Origin: Spirochaetaceae bacterium | Lineage (GTDB): Bacteria > Spirochaetota > Spirochaetia > Treponematales > Breznakiellaceae | Direction of reading: 5' to 3' | NCBI GenBank assembly: GCA_031255655.1 | Contig: JAIRSB010000170.1 | Coordinates: 1 to 5,621, forward strand | Length of the DNA: 5,621 nt | Shown here: positions 1 to 5,137 of the stretch, piece after piece | Numbering within the stretch: position 1 is the stretch's first letter | Layout: each line of letters begins with the position of its first letter | Program-made: the position numbers and the translations under genes | The notes under the pieces: model-generated | The model's database searches: none | What the model was told of the DNA's origin: nothing | What the model saw: only the letters and a program-made list of their open reading frames with translations

Positions 1-347
1 ATCCGTTTCGAGGCGGCGAAGGCTAACGCCAGTCCCGCGGCACTAAAAAAGACGTACTCAGCGATGATTATATGTTTATTCACATTAGCCGTTACGAGCG
101 GTCGTTCTTTTTTTTCGGGATGAAAAGCGTCGTAACCGGCATCGAGCCATTCATTTATGACGTAATTCGCCGAAGCTATCAGACAGGTTGAGACAAAGCC
201 GAGTGCCGCGCGGAACACGATAACTGGCAACTCGCCCGCCGGCGGATCAATTAGAAAATAAGCGAAGACCGCTCCGGGAAGGACAAATAGTTGTTTTATC
301 CAATGGTCGAAACGCGCTATTTTGATATAAGGAGAAAACCTACTCAC
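1..347 (-). CDS. UbiA-family polyprenyl transferase, partial (C-terminus beyond window)
   Basis: About 115 N-terminal residues of a membrane prenyltransferase are present; the rest lies beyond the left edge. It opens with YIKIARFDHWIKQ, typical of the UbiA branch that includes decaprenyl-phosphate phosphoribosyltransferase. The first catalytic motif is clear: N65, D69 and D73 in NEWLDAGYD, then HPEKKERP, matching the family pattern N-D-x-x-D-x-x-x-D-x-x-H-P-x-K-x-x-R-P that binds the Mg-diphosphate of the prenyl donor. Hydrophobic stretches lie at about residues 20-33, 42-60 and 93-112. The chosen GTG start (345-347) overlaps the end of the methyltransferase gene by 8 nt, so the two are probably translationally coupled; a TTG at 387-389 is an in-frame alternative. 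Only a weak G-rich sequence precedes the GTG. The acceptor is unknown; a polyprenyl-phosphate sugar or lipid role is inferred from the motif subtype and neighbour. Confidence 0.85.
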   Translation of the reverse strand, partial: MSRFSPYIKIARFDHWIKQLFVLPGAVFAYFLIDPPAGELPVIVFRAALGFVSTCLIASANYVINEWLDAGYDAFHPEKKERPLVTANVNKHIIIAEYVFFSAAGLALAFAASKR

Positions 348-1311
348 AGCGTGCCCCGCCGGTTTGCTGGCCTTGAACGCTGTTGCCAATCAAAAAATAA
401 GAAACAAAGCAATCGCTTTTAAGACGAAATAACGGGTATAGCAGTATGAGAGCGGTCCAACTGACAAGTGACAATGCAAATGAAGTTTGGCAGGTAAGCC
501 GCCTCCATAATCCTTTAACGGTGTAAAAAGGAAAGGGCGATGAATACCGCTGCGTAAAGCCGTTTTTTTCAAGCAGCATACGCAAATTATGTTTGTTAAA
601 TCCATGCAGATGCGGCGATGAGGAACTCTTTTGCCAAATGCGGTCAAATGGGGCGCGTATTCCTAGTTTCATTAAAAGCAACGCGCTTTGAAACATTAAC
701 CCCTCGCTTGTCGGCAGGTTTATGATGACTATTCCATGTTCCGGGTGCAGATGTTCTGTTACCCCTTTGATTACACGCTGAGGGTCTGGAATGTGCTCAA
801 ACGAATCGTTGAATATGATTATGTCGTATCGTTTGCTGGAAAGCGCGTCCGCGCCGGGGAAAAAGCCGTCAAGCACATCAAATCCTTTTGCCCGGCAATG
901 CTCCGCCAATTTAGCGTCAGGTTCGAGCCCGGTCGGCGTGAGGCCTGCCACGCGGGCGATGTCCAAAAACAGTCCTTTCGAACAGCCAACATCCAAAACT
1001 GTGTTGCAGTGCGGAAAGTTTTGTTTGATGAACGCGCAGATTGTTGTAAAATTTTTCTTGCGGACTGCTTCCACGCCTTCGACCGGCGCTCCGGAGTCTG
1101 CTTCGGCGTTGGATGACATATATTTGCAGTTATTACACACGGCATACCCCCATTTGATGGGATGCATTGCCCGCCCGCAAACAGGGCAAAATTTGCCTTC
1201 CGCCATTGGTGCAGAATGCGTATAAAGACTGTCTGGATATAGATTTACATCGACTGAACGTGCAGACGGCGATAATGGGGGGGGGGGGGGGATAAATTTA
1301 TGCTGCTTCAT
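340..1311 (-). CDS. Zinc-ribbon class I SAM-dependent methyltransferase
   Basis: A Methyltransf_23-like enzyme. Residues are numbered from the furthest upstream possible start, TTG at 1347. A zinc ribbon (C54, C57, C71, C74) is followed by the SAM-binding motif LDVGCSKG (118-125), the acidic GLEPD (140-144, probable ribose contact), FNDSFEHIPDP (179-189) and HLHGFNKHNL (247-256). A hydrophobic segment at about 289-307 suggests membrane association. The start is uncertain: TTG 1347 coincides with a good -35 element, ATG 1311 (used here) sits at the predicted transcription start, and ATG 1206 (MAEGKFCPVCG) begins just before the zinc ribbon. None has a good ribosome binding site except perhaps TTG 1347 (AGGG, short spacing). 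A run of 15 C lies between ATG 1311 and ATG 1206 and is read as prolines, with the frame open at this length. The gene overlaps the UbiA gene, so the substrate may be a lipid-linked or surface glycan (inference). Confidence 0.82.
   Translation of the reverse strand: MKQHKFIPPPPPLSPSARSVDVNLYPDSLYTHSAPMAEGKFCPVCGRAMHPIKWGYAVCNNCKYMSSNAEADSGAPVEGVEAVRKKNFTTICAFIKQNFPHCNTVLDVGCSKGLFLDIARVAGLTPTGLEPDAKLAEHCRAKGFDVLDGFFPGADALSSKRYDIIIFNDSFEHIPDPQRVIKGVTEHLHPEHGIVIINLPTSEGLMFQSALLLMKLGIRAPFDRIWQKSSSSPHLHGFNKHNLRMLLEKNGFTQRYSSPFPFYTVKGLWRRLTCQTSFALSLVSWTALILLYPLFRLKSDCFVSYFLIGNSVQGQQTGGARCE
1277..1291. repeat. Homopolymer tract G15 (C15 on the methyltransferase coding strand)
   Basis: Fifteen consecutive G on the plus strand. 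On the minus strand they are C and fall between the predicted methyltransferase promoter and the zinc-ribbon domain, about 20 nt downstream of the predicted transcription start. Tracts of this length are known to slip during replication and drive phase variation in Treponema, Campylobacter and Helicobacter. If translation starts at ATG 1311 or TTG 1347, gain or loss of one base would shift the frame; if it starts at ATG 1206, the tract is only in the leader. Confidence 0.95.
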
Positions 1312-1317
1312 GCATCC

Positions 1318-1347
1318 ATGATAAACTAAGGTGATGTTTAGAGTCAA
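1318..1347 (-). promoter_or_regulatory. Putative sigma-70 promoter of the methyltransferase-UbiA unit
   Basis: TTGACT (1347-1342) and TATCAT (1323-1318), each matching 5 of 6 consensus bases, are separated by 18 nt. The expected start of transcription is near 1311, the position of an in-frame ATG. This explains the TTG at 1347 as a -35 element better than as a start codon. Prediction only. Confidence 0.5.
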
Positions 1348-1409
1348 GTCCCTGCCTGCATTCCGAAAATGCCACTTGATTCACTGTAAAAATGTATTCT
1401 AGTGTATAG

Positions 1410-1423
1410 TATAATGATATAAT
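1410..1423 (+). promoter_or_regulatory. Two candidate -10 boxes and ribosome binding site upstream of the barrel gene
   Basis: Two perfect TATAAT boxes lie at 1410-1415 and 1418-1423, with no convincing -35 at normal spacing. The first would start transcription near 1422 and leave a very short leader with AGGG (1424-1427) six bases before ATG 1434. The 86 bp between this gene and the divergent methyltransferase gene must serve both directions. Confidence 0.4.
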
Positions 1424-1433
1424 AGGGCTATTT

Positions 1434-2057
1434 ATGGAATATAAAATGAACAAACGCGGCATATACGCCGTGATACTCGCATTAGCGCTGTTTCCCAACG
1501 ACGCTTATGGGCAGGAAGAAAACGCCATTACTCTTCTGGGACTGCAAATAGACCTTGCGACGAAAATAGGACTTAGCGGCATGGGCGCGGGATTTGGCTA
1601 TGAGCGGGCGCTGTTTGATTATATGACGTGGTCTGCCGCGATAGCTTTTTATCCAGAAGAAGGTAAAGAAACGCAGTTGATGGAGGGCGACGATCCGTAT
1701 TATGAGTGGTTTAATTACAAAAATTTTAAAATGGAACTACGCACAATTTTTCGCCTTTACCCATTTGGCGAAGCACTCAACGGATTTTTCATCGGAGTTG
1801 GCGGCGGTTATACCTTTCTTTCGCTGGAGACAATCAGCACAAAATTAAGCAATCTTGTTTCGCCTCAACTCGAAATAGGCGGGAAAATAATAGTCCGTGA
1901 GTATTTCTTTATACAGCCTTGGGTTGGCTTCAAGACTTTTTTCGGAACGTTGGATCTGCCGGAATATCCTGCTTGGTACAAACAGCGATACCTATTTTTC
2001 GGGGACAATATCATATATTGCATAAATGCCGGCGTGGCTTTTGGCTTTACTTTGTGA
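1434..2057 (+). CDS. Exported protein, probable outer-membrane beta-barrel, function unknown
   Basis: A 207-residue protein of unknown function. The N-terminus has a Lys/Arg region, a hydrophobic core (IYAVILALALF) and a likely signal peptidase I site after NDAYG, around residue 26. The mature part alternates polar and hydrophobic or aromatic residues with many Gly and Tyr/Phe, for example GMGAGFGYERALF, MELRTIFRLYPFG, GFFIGVGGGYTFL and FFIQPWVGFKTFFG, as in small outer-membrane barrels with roughly 8 strands. It ends INAGVAFGFTL, a strand-like C-terminus. ATG 1434 has AGGG at suitable spacing; ATG 1446 (MNKRG) would give an equally good signal peptide but lacks a binding site. I see no enzymatic motif. 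A 135-bp gap separates it from the lipoprotein gene on the same strand, which has its own -10 candidate, so co-transcription is uncertain. Confidence 0.8.
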   Translation: MEYKMNKRGIYAVILALALFPNDAYGQEENAITLLGLQIDLATKIGLSGMGAGFGYERALFDYMTWSAAIAFYPEEGKETQLMEGDDPYYEWFNYKNFKMELRTIFRLYPFGEALNGFFIGVGGGYTFLSLETISTKLSNLVSPQLEIGGKIIVREYFFIQPWVGFKTFFGTLDLPEYPAWYKQRYLFFGDNIIYCINAGVAFGFTL

Positions 2058-2120
2058 TACGCCGAAGAATGCGGACTGCTATCTCTGGGACTTTGGCTGC
2101 ATAAATTATGATAAATGTCA

Positions 2121-2126
2121 TATAAT
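2121..2126 (+). promoter_or_regulatory. Candidate -10 box for the lipoprotein gene
   Basis: A perfect TATAAT lies in an AT-rich stretch 66 bases before ATG 2193, without a recognisable -35 at 16-18 nt. It would give a leader of about 60 nt ending in the strong GGAGG at 2183-2187. Confidence 0.35.
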
Positions 2127-2192
2127 ACAAATATTTTTTATAAAAAATGAAGCGTGGCGCCTGTTTGACGCATAGTTAGTGTGGAGGATGCT

Positions 2193-3281
2193 ATGCAAAA
2201 ACAATTTTTTCTTTTCGCGCCGCTCTGCGCGGCGTTAGTATTTTGCGCCGTGCTGTTGTCCTGCTCGGACAACACATCTATCAATAAAGTTATGGGTTCC
2301 GGTTCCGAAGCGCCTATTTTTATCGCTTACCGCGCTGAATCCGGCACGGAAATCAAATTCCAGTTTTCCATGCCGGTTAAAATAGTGCACGCTTTCCTTA
2401 ATACCGGCGATGATTTTGAGCCGTTCCCGGACGAATACGCTCCCATAATCTCGCTGCGCTTCGTGTCGGATCACTCCGGCGGAAAAGCCATTACCGCCGA
2501 TCTTCTGGTGGAAGACGCGGACGGCAACAGTTTGAACGTGCTCGTGCCGTTCAAGACACGGAATAGCCGCATGCCCGCGCTTTTAATCAATGAGATACGC
2601 TTCGAGCGCGGTGGCAGCAACAATTCCGCTTCGGAATTCATCGAATTTCACACCAAAACGAGCGGCAATCTTGGCGCTATGCGTTTGTTTGTGGCAAGCG
2701 CAAAGCTCGACGACCCGCTTTCCGAGCCTGTTTACGAATTTCCTTCGGTGGAAGTTAAAGCCGGCGAGTACATTACGCTGCATATGCGAACGCTTCCGGA
2801 GGATAAGGCGATTGACGAGTTAGGTGATAACCTTAATTTGGCAAAAGCCAAGAGAGAGGGGGACACAAATGATTCCGCCCGCGACTTGTGGCTGCCCGGT
2901 TCCGTGAAACTTTTGCACAGTAACGCCGATGTAATCTATCTGCTTGACCAGGACGATGTGATTATTGACAGCGTAGTTGTAGCGAAAAGTCAGGATGAAT
3001 GGAACAAAAACAAAAATCTTTCGAAAGCCGCCGAATTTCTGGCAAAACAAGGCGCGTGGCTCAACGCGGAAGGTGAAGCGGTCAAGAGTCCCAAAGCGGC
3101 GGACGCGGCAAATACCAACAACACGACCGCGACACGAACACTCTGCCGCTATGAGACAAAAACAGACAGCAATAAGATGGATGACTGGTATATTTGCAAA
3201 GGAAGCGGCGATTCGCCCGGCGCGCTAAACAACCCGGAAGTCTATAAGGCCGCATCCAAATCATCAGCGAAGCAGCACTGA
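2193..3281 (+). CDS. Lipoprotein with a lamin tail domain (LTD)
   Basis: A 362-residue surface or periplasmic lipoprotein. ATG 2193 is preferred over the upstream GTG 2181 because GGAGG (2183-2187) sits five bases before it and the signal peptide then starts MQKQFFLF. The hydrophobic core ends in the lipobox LLSC with lipidated Cys24. A first domain of about 100 residues precedes the LTD (PF00932-like, about 129-346). The LTD begins LLINEIRFE and contains SEFIEFHTKTSGNLG, VEVKAGEYITLH, a VIYLLDQDD strand and the closing TRTLCRY...DDWYICKGSGDSPGALN, a characteristic LTD end. The 15 or so residues after it are Lys/Ala/Ser-rich. LTDs are Ig-like folds found in secreted bacterial proteins, often linked to adhesion or nucleic-acid-associated enzymes; no catalytic domain is seen here, so a structural or binding role is inferred. 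From memory, similar lipoproteins are common in treponemes. Confidence 0.85.
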   Translation: MQKQFFLFAPLCAALVFCAVLLSCSDNTSINKVMGSGSEAPIFIAYRAESGTEIKFQFSMPVKIVHAFLNTGDDFEPFPDEYAPIISLRFVSDHSGGKAITADLLVEDADGNSLNVLVPFKTRNSRMPALLINEIRFERGGSNNSASEFIEFHTKTSGNLGAMRLFVASAKLDDPLSEPVYEFPSVEVKAGEYITLHMRTLPEDKAIDELGDNLNLAKAKREGDTNDSARDLWLPGSVKLLHSNADVIYLLDQDDVIIDSVVVAKSQDEWNKNKNLSKAAEFLAKQGAWLNAEGEAVKSPKAADAANTNNTTATRTLCRYETKTDSNKMDDWYICKGSGDSPGALNNPEVYKAASKSSAKQH

Positions 3282-3298
3282 CATTCCCGCCTATTCAC

Positions 3299-3325
3299 TC
3301 CGGCTGAAAAAAAATTTCAGCCGGA
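3299..3325. terminator. Convergent hairpin, probable bidirectional terminator
   Basis: TCCGGCTGAAA (3299-3309) and TTTCAGCCGGA (3315-3325) form a perfect 11-bp stem with a five-A loop, 17 bases after the lipoprotein stop and 20 bases beyond the peptidase stop on the other strand. Neither side has a strong U-run after the stem, so it may be a weak or Rho-assisted terminator or a 3'-end stabilising structure. Confidence 0.7.
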
Positions 3326-3345
3326 ATTGTAACCACGAAAGAAGA

Positions 3346-3762
3346 CTAAAGCGTATATTCGACCGTTTCTTCGATGACAGAATGTTCGTTTTTGTCGATA
3401 ATGAAACTTTTTAGCACGGGTTCCGCCTCTGAAAGAGATAAAATCATGTAACTCAATGAACAGTCGAATGCGAGACGAATATCTTCTTCTGAAGGGCGCG
3501 GCGGAGTCGTGGGGTGGCTGTGAAAGTTGCCAAGAAGCATAAAGCCGTGCTTTCGCATATCGGCTACGGCGGAAAATTGTTCCTCGCTTGATATCGAAAA
3601 ATGTTCTGGGCTTTCGTCAGCATTTTTTAGAAGATAAACGGCTTCACACTTTTTCACGCCGCCATCTGCGTGTCCGGCAATCAAACCGCAAGCCTCGTTC
3701 GGGAGAGCGCCGCGGCTGTGCGTTATGATTTTTTCCAGTATATCCCGCGGCAGTATCAGCAT
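3346..3762 (-). CDS. JAMM/MPN-domain metallopeptidase (M67 family, Mec/HcyD-like)
   Basis: A 138-residue, single-domain Zn-dependent isopeptidase. The JAMM signature is complete: E23 in NEACGLIAG, and H81, H83, S91 and D94 in HSHPTTPPRPSEED, which fits H-x-H-x7-S-x2-D. Family members of this size next to ThiS-like carriers cleave after the carrier's Gly-Gly. Mycobacterial Mec frees cysteine from CysO-Cys; Wolinella HcyD trims HcyS and releases homocysteine. The gene is last in the four-gene operon and overlaps the carrier gene by 7 nt (ATGCTGA). Its GGAGG (3770-3766) lies inside the carrier's Gly codons, only three bases from the ATG. Likely roles are to remove the carrier's extra C-terminal residues, to release the carrier-bound product, or both. 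The function is inferred from motif and context; the exact substrate is unknown. Confidence 0.92.
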   Translation of the reverse strand: MLILPRDILEKIITHSRGALPNEACGLIAGHADGGVKKCEAVYLLKNADESPEHFSISSEEQFSAVADMRKHGFMLLGNFHSHPTTPPRPSEEDIRLAFDCSLSYMILSLSEAEPVLKSFIIDKNEHSVIEETVEYTL

Positions 3763-3965
3763 AAACCTCCACCCATGAAGTACAGAAGCTCAATTACATC
3801 ATTTTCATTCACGATAACGAAGTCAAATTCTTCGCGTTTGAGAATTACTCCGTTCAACTGAACGGTAACGTAAAGTGCGTCCTGCGTTTTAAGTTCATCC
3901 AGCATTTTAGAGACAGATATTTTACCCGAAATACTGGTGAATTTTCCGTTTACAATTATATTCAT
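3756..3965 (-). CDS. ThiS/MoaD-family sulfur carrier protein with a C-terminal extension
   Basis: A 69-residue ubiquitin-fold protein. It opens with a short strand (MNIIVNG), has a helix-like stretch around SVSKMLDEL, then VTVQLNGVILKREEF and a closing strand VIELLYFMGGGLC. The order and length match ThiS/MoaD/CysO/HcyS carriers, which hold sulfur as a C-terminal Gly-Gly thiocarboxylate. Here Gly65-67 are followed by Leu-Cys, so the Gly-Gly is not terminal and needs proteolytic exposure, as in carriers paired with JAMM enzymes. AGGAG (3975-3971) precedes ATG 3965 by five bases. The gene lies 75 bp after the E1 gene and overlaps the JAMM gene. True ThiS (thiamine) is less likely because no thiamine genes are present and a JAMM gene follows; a CysO- or HcyS-like role in cysteine or homocysteine synthesis is favoured. 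Confidence 0.9.
   Translation of the reverse strand: MNIIVNGKFTSISGKISVSKMLDELKTQDALYVTVQLNGVILKREEFDFVIVNENDVIELLYFMGGGLC
3763..3773 (-). promoter_or_regulatory. Ribosome binding site of the JAMM gene inside the carrier's Gly-Gly-Gly codons
   Basis: The codons GGT GGA GGT for Gly65-67 of the carrier contain GGAGG (3770-3766), and the following TTATGCTGA encodes Leu-Cys-stop while holding the JAMM ATG (3762). The spacing of three bases from GGAGG is short; GGTGG at 3773-3769 would give a more normal six. Translation of the peptidase is therefore probably coupled to completion of the carrier. Confidence 0.6.
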
Positions 3966-4040
3966 AATATCTCCTAACTAACTTCGCTGTTGGGTGTGGG
4001 CATATAGGATACTCTCAACTCCACCAATACACCAAAAACA
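3966..4040 (-). other. Intergenic spacer between E1 and carrier genes
   Basis: This is the only true gap within the operon (75 bp). It contains the carrier's ribosome binding site and no clear promoter or strong hairpin. A nine-codon open frame (MFLVYWWS, 4041-4015) starts on the E1 stop codon (TGATG) but has no ribosome binding site, so I do not call it a gene. Confidence 0.5.
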
Positions 4041-4856
4041 TCATTTCTTGCACATATCACATTCCGGCTTCTCGTAATCAATCAGACTAGTTATAGACGG
4101 GTTTTCGCCACACACCATACATGATTTGTTTTTGGAGAACGCCGTCTTGCGAAATTCCATCGTAAGAGCGTTGTATGTCAAAATCCATCCGTTCAAAAGC
4201 CCGTCCATGCCGAGTAGAAATTTCAAGGTTTCGGTAGCCTGCAAACAGCCTATCACTCCACCCATAACACCCAAAACGCCTGCCTCACGGCAAGTTGGCA
4301 CGGCACCCGCGGGCGGCGGCTCGCGGAATACGCAACGGAAGCACGGCCCGCGTCCCGGAATATATGTCATAAGCTGCCCTGCAAAGCGGACAATACCAGC
4401 GTGCGAAAACGGCTTTTTGAGCAACACGCAGGCATCGTTTATCAAAAATTTTGCGGGGAAGTTGTCAGTACCGTCGATGATAAAGTCGTAATCCTTATCA
4501 TTTATTATATCGCTTATATTGGACGAGTTGACTATTTCCTTATATGTTACGACGTTGATATCGCCGTTCATCGCGTTTATCGTTTCTTTAGCCGACAGCG
4601 TTTTGGCTTTGCCTACATCCGCTGTTGCATGTATGATTTGGCGCTGCAAATTGGAAAGGTCTACCGTGTCCGCATCCGCTATCCCTATAGTCCCGACGCC
4701 CGCCGCCGCCAGATACATGGCAGCCGGAGAGCCGAGACCGCCCGCGCCTATTATCAAGACTTTGCTTTCCAGCAATTTTTGCTGCCCTTTGACGCCTAGC
4801 TCTTTCAAAATAATATGCCGCGAGTACCGTTCTATCTGCGCGTCCGTGAAAATCAT
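4041..4856 (-). CDS. ThiF/MoeB/HesA-family E1-like adenylyltransferase
   Basis: A 271-residue cytosolic enzyme that adenylates the C-terminal glycine of a ThiS/MoaD-type carrier. Visible motifs are RYSRHIIL (10-17, with the Arg finger), nucleotide-binding GAGGLGSP (37-44), DADTVDLSNLQRQ (61-73), GKAK (82-85), the Mg/ATP motif DGTDNF (128-133), zinc ligands C172/C175 and C246/C249, and a candidate sulfur-handling C189 in PTCREAGVLG, the position used by ThiF and MoeB. There is no C-terminal rhodanese domain, unlike MoeZ or UBA4, so sulfur must come from another protein, probably the adjacent TusA-like one. The last residues add another Cys pair, CDMCKK (C266, C269). The start overlaps the TusA stop (ATGA), and GGAGG (4867-4863) precedes it by six bases. 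The genome partner is almost certainly the ThiS-like protein downstream; an HcyF- or MoeZ-like role is inferred. Confidence 0.93.
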   Translation of the reverse strand: MIFTDAQIERYSRHIILKELGVKGQQKLLESKVLIIGAGGLGSPAAMYLAAAGVGTIGIADADTVDLSNLQRQIIHATADVGKAKTLSAKETINAMNGDINVVTYKEIVNSSNISDIINDKDYDFIIDGTDNFPAKFLINDACVLLKKPFSHAGIVRFAGQLMTYIPGRGPCFRCVFREPPPAGAVPTCREAGVLGVMGGVIGCLQATETLKFLLGMDGLLNGWILTYNALTMEFRKTAFSKNKSCMVCGENPSITSLIDYEKPECDMCKK

Positions 4857-5101
4857 GCCAGACCTCCTTTAACAACCCGCAAACGATACGTGCCGTCATC
4901 CAGTTTTTCTATTCCGGTAACTTTATGCCCTTCGTCTTTCAGACTGCGCGGGACATTCTGGACCGGTTCGCCCTCGTCCAGTCTTATTTCCAGCGTCTCA
5001 CCCGCCGCGAGTTCTTCCAGAGCGACTTTTGTTTTGACGAAAGTTATCGGGCATACCACGCCGGTAATGTCAATGCTTGCATTTACGGTTTCATTTTTCA
5101 T
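4853..5101 (-). CDS. TusA-family sulfurtransferase
   Basis: An 82-residue small sulfur carrier of the TusA/SirA/YedF fold. The active-site motif is GVVCPITFVKTKVALEEL, with Cys17 expected to carry a persulfide and Pro18 conserved; T20 replaces the second Pro of the classical CPxP. The rest (LEIRLDEGEP, VPRSLKDEGHKV, YRLRVVKGG) fits the beta-alpha-beta-alpha-beta-beta fold and usual length. As first gene of the operon, directly coupled to the E1 by a 4-nt overlap, it probably delivers sulfur to the carrier's acyl-adenylate, filling the role a rhodanese domain plays in MoeZ-type enzymes (inference). ATG 5101 has no ribosome binding site, and the predicted start of transcription falls at or next to it. 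No internal ATG or GTG precedes Cys17, so this start is retained. Confidence 0.92.
   Translation of the reverse strand: MKNETVNASIDITGVVCPITFVKTKVALEELAAGETLEIRLDEGEPVQNVPRSLKDEGHKVTGIEKLDDGTYRLRVVKGGLA
4863..4867 (-). promoter_or_regulatory. Strong ribosome binding site of the E1 gene within the TusA gene
   Basis: AAAGGAGGT in the last TusA codons (Lys-Gly-Gly) sits six bases before ATG 4856, supporting that start and translational coupling across the ATGA overlap. Confidence 0.75.
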
Positions 5102-5114
5102 ACTAATATTAGTA
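5101..5114. promoter_or_regulatory. 14-bp perfect palindrome at the operon start, candidate operator
   Basis: TACTAATATTAGTA reads the same on both strands, spans the candidate -10 and reaches into the start codon. Next to it, TAGTA-TTG-TACTA is a second, overlapping inverted repeat, and ATTGTA occurs twice exactly 10 bp apart. A repressor bound here would block the promoter; the regulator is unknown. Confidence 0.5.
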
Positions 5115-5137
5115 CAATACTATACAATATCTGTCAA
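5109..5137 (-). promoter_or_regulatory. Promoter of the sulfur-carrier operon
   Basis: A perfect TTGACA (5137-5132) is followed after exactly 17 bases by TACTAA (5114-5109, 3 of 6 matches). Transcription would begin around 5102-5101, at the TusA start codon, implying a leaderless message. A better -10 by sequence, TATAGT at about 5124-5119, lacks a matching -35. The weak -10 that overlaps a palindrome suggests regulation. Confidence 0.55.

Noticed and set aside
736..1225. Plus-strand open frames of 126 and 144 codons
   Set aside because: They are antisense to the methyltransferase core, which has complete SAM-binding motifs on the minus strand.
1298..1498. Minus-strand 66-codon frame across the divergent promoter region
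   Set aside because: It overlaps the start of the barrel gene and the methyltransferase promoter and has no binding site or domain.
2147..2179. Ten-codon frame MKRGACLTHS before the lipoprotein gene
   Set aside because: No ribosome binding site and no regulatory hairpin; probably chance.
4015..4041. Nine-codon frame MFLVYWWS starting on the E1 stop codon
   Set aside because: Restart on TGATG is possible, but there is no ribosome binding site and no sign of attenuation structure downstream.
3756..4856. Thiamine (ThiS/ThiF) or molybdopterin (MoaD/MoeB) assignment
   Set aside because: The fold families fit, but the JAMM and TusA partners, the masked Gly-Gly end and the lack of thiamine or molybdopterin genes point to an amino-acid sulfur relay.
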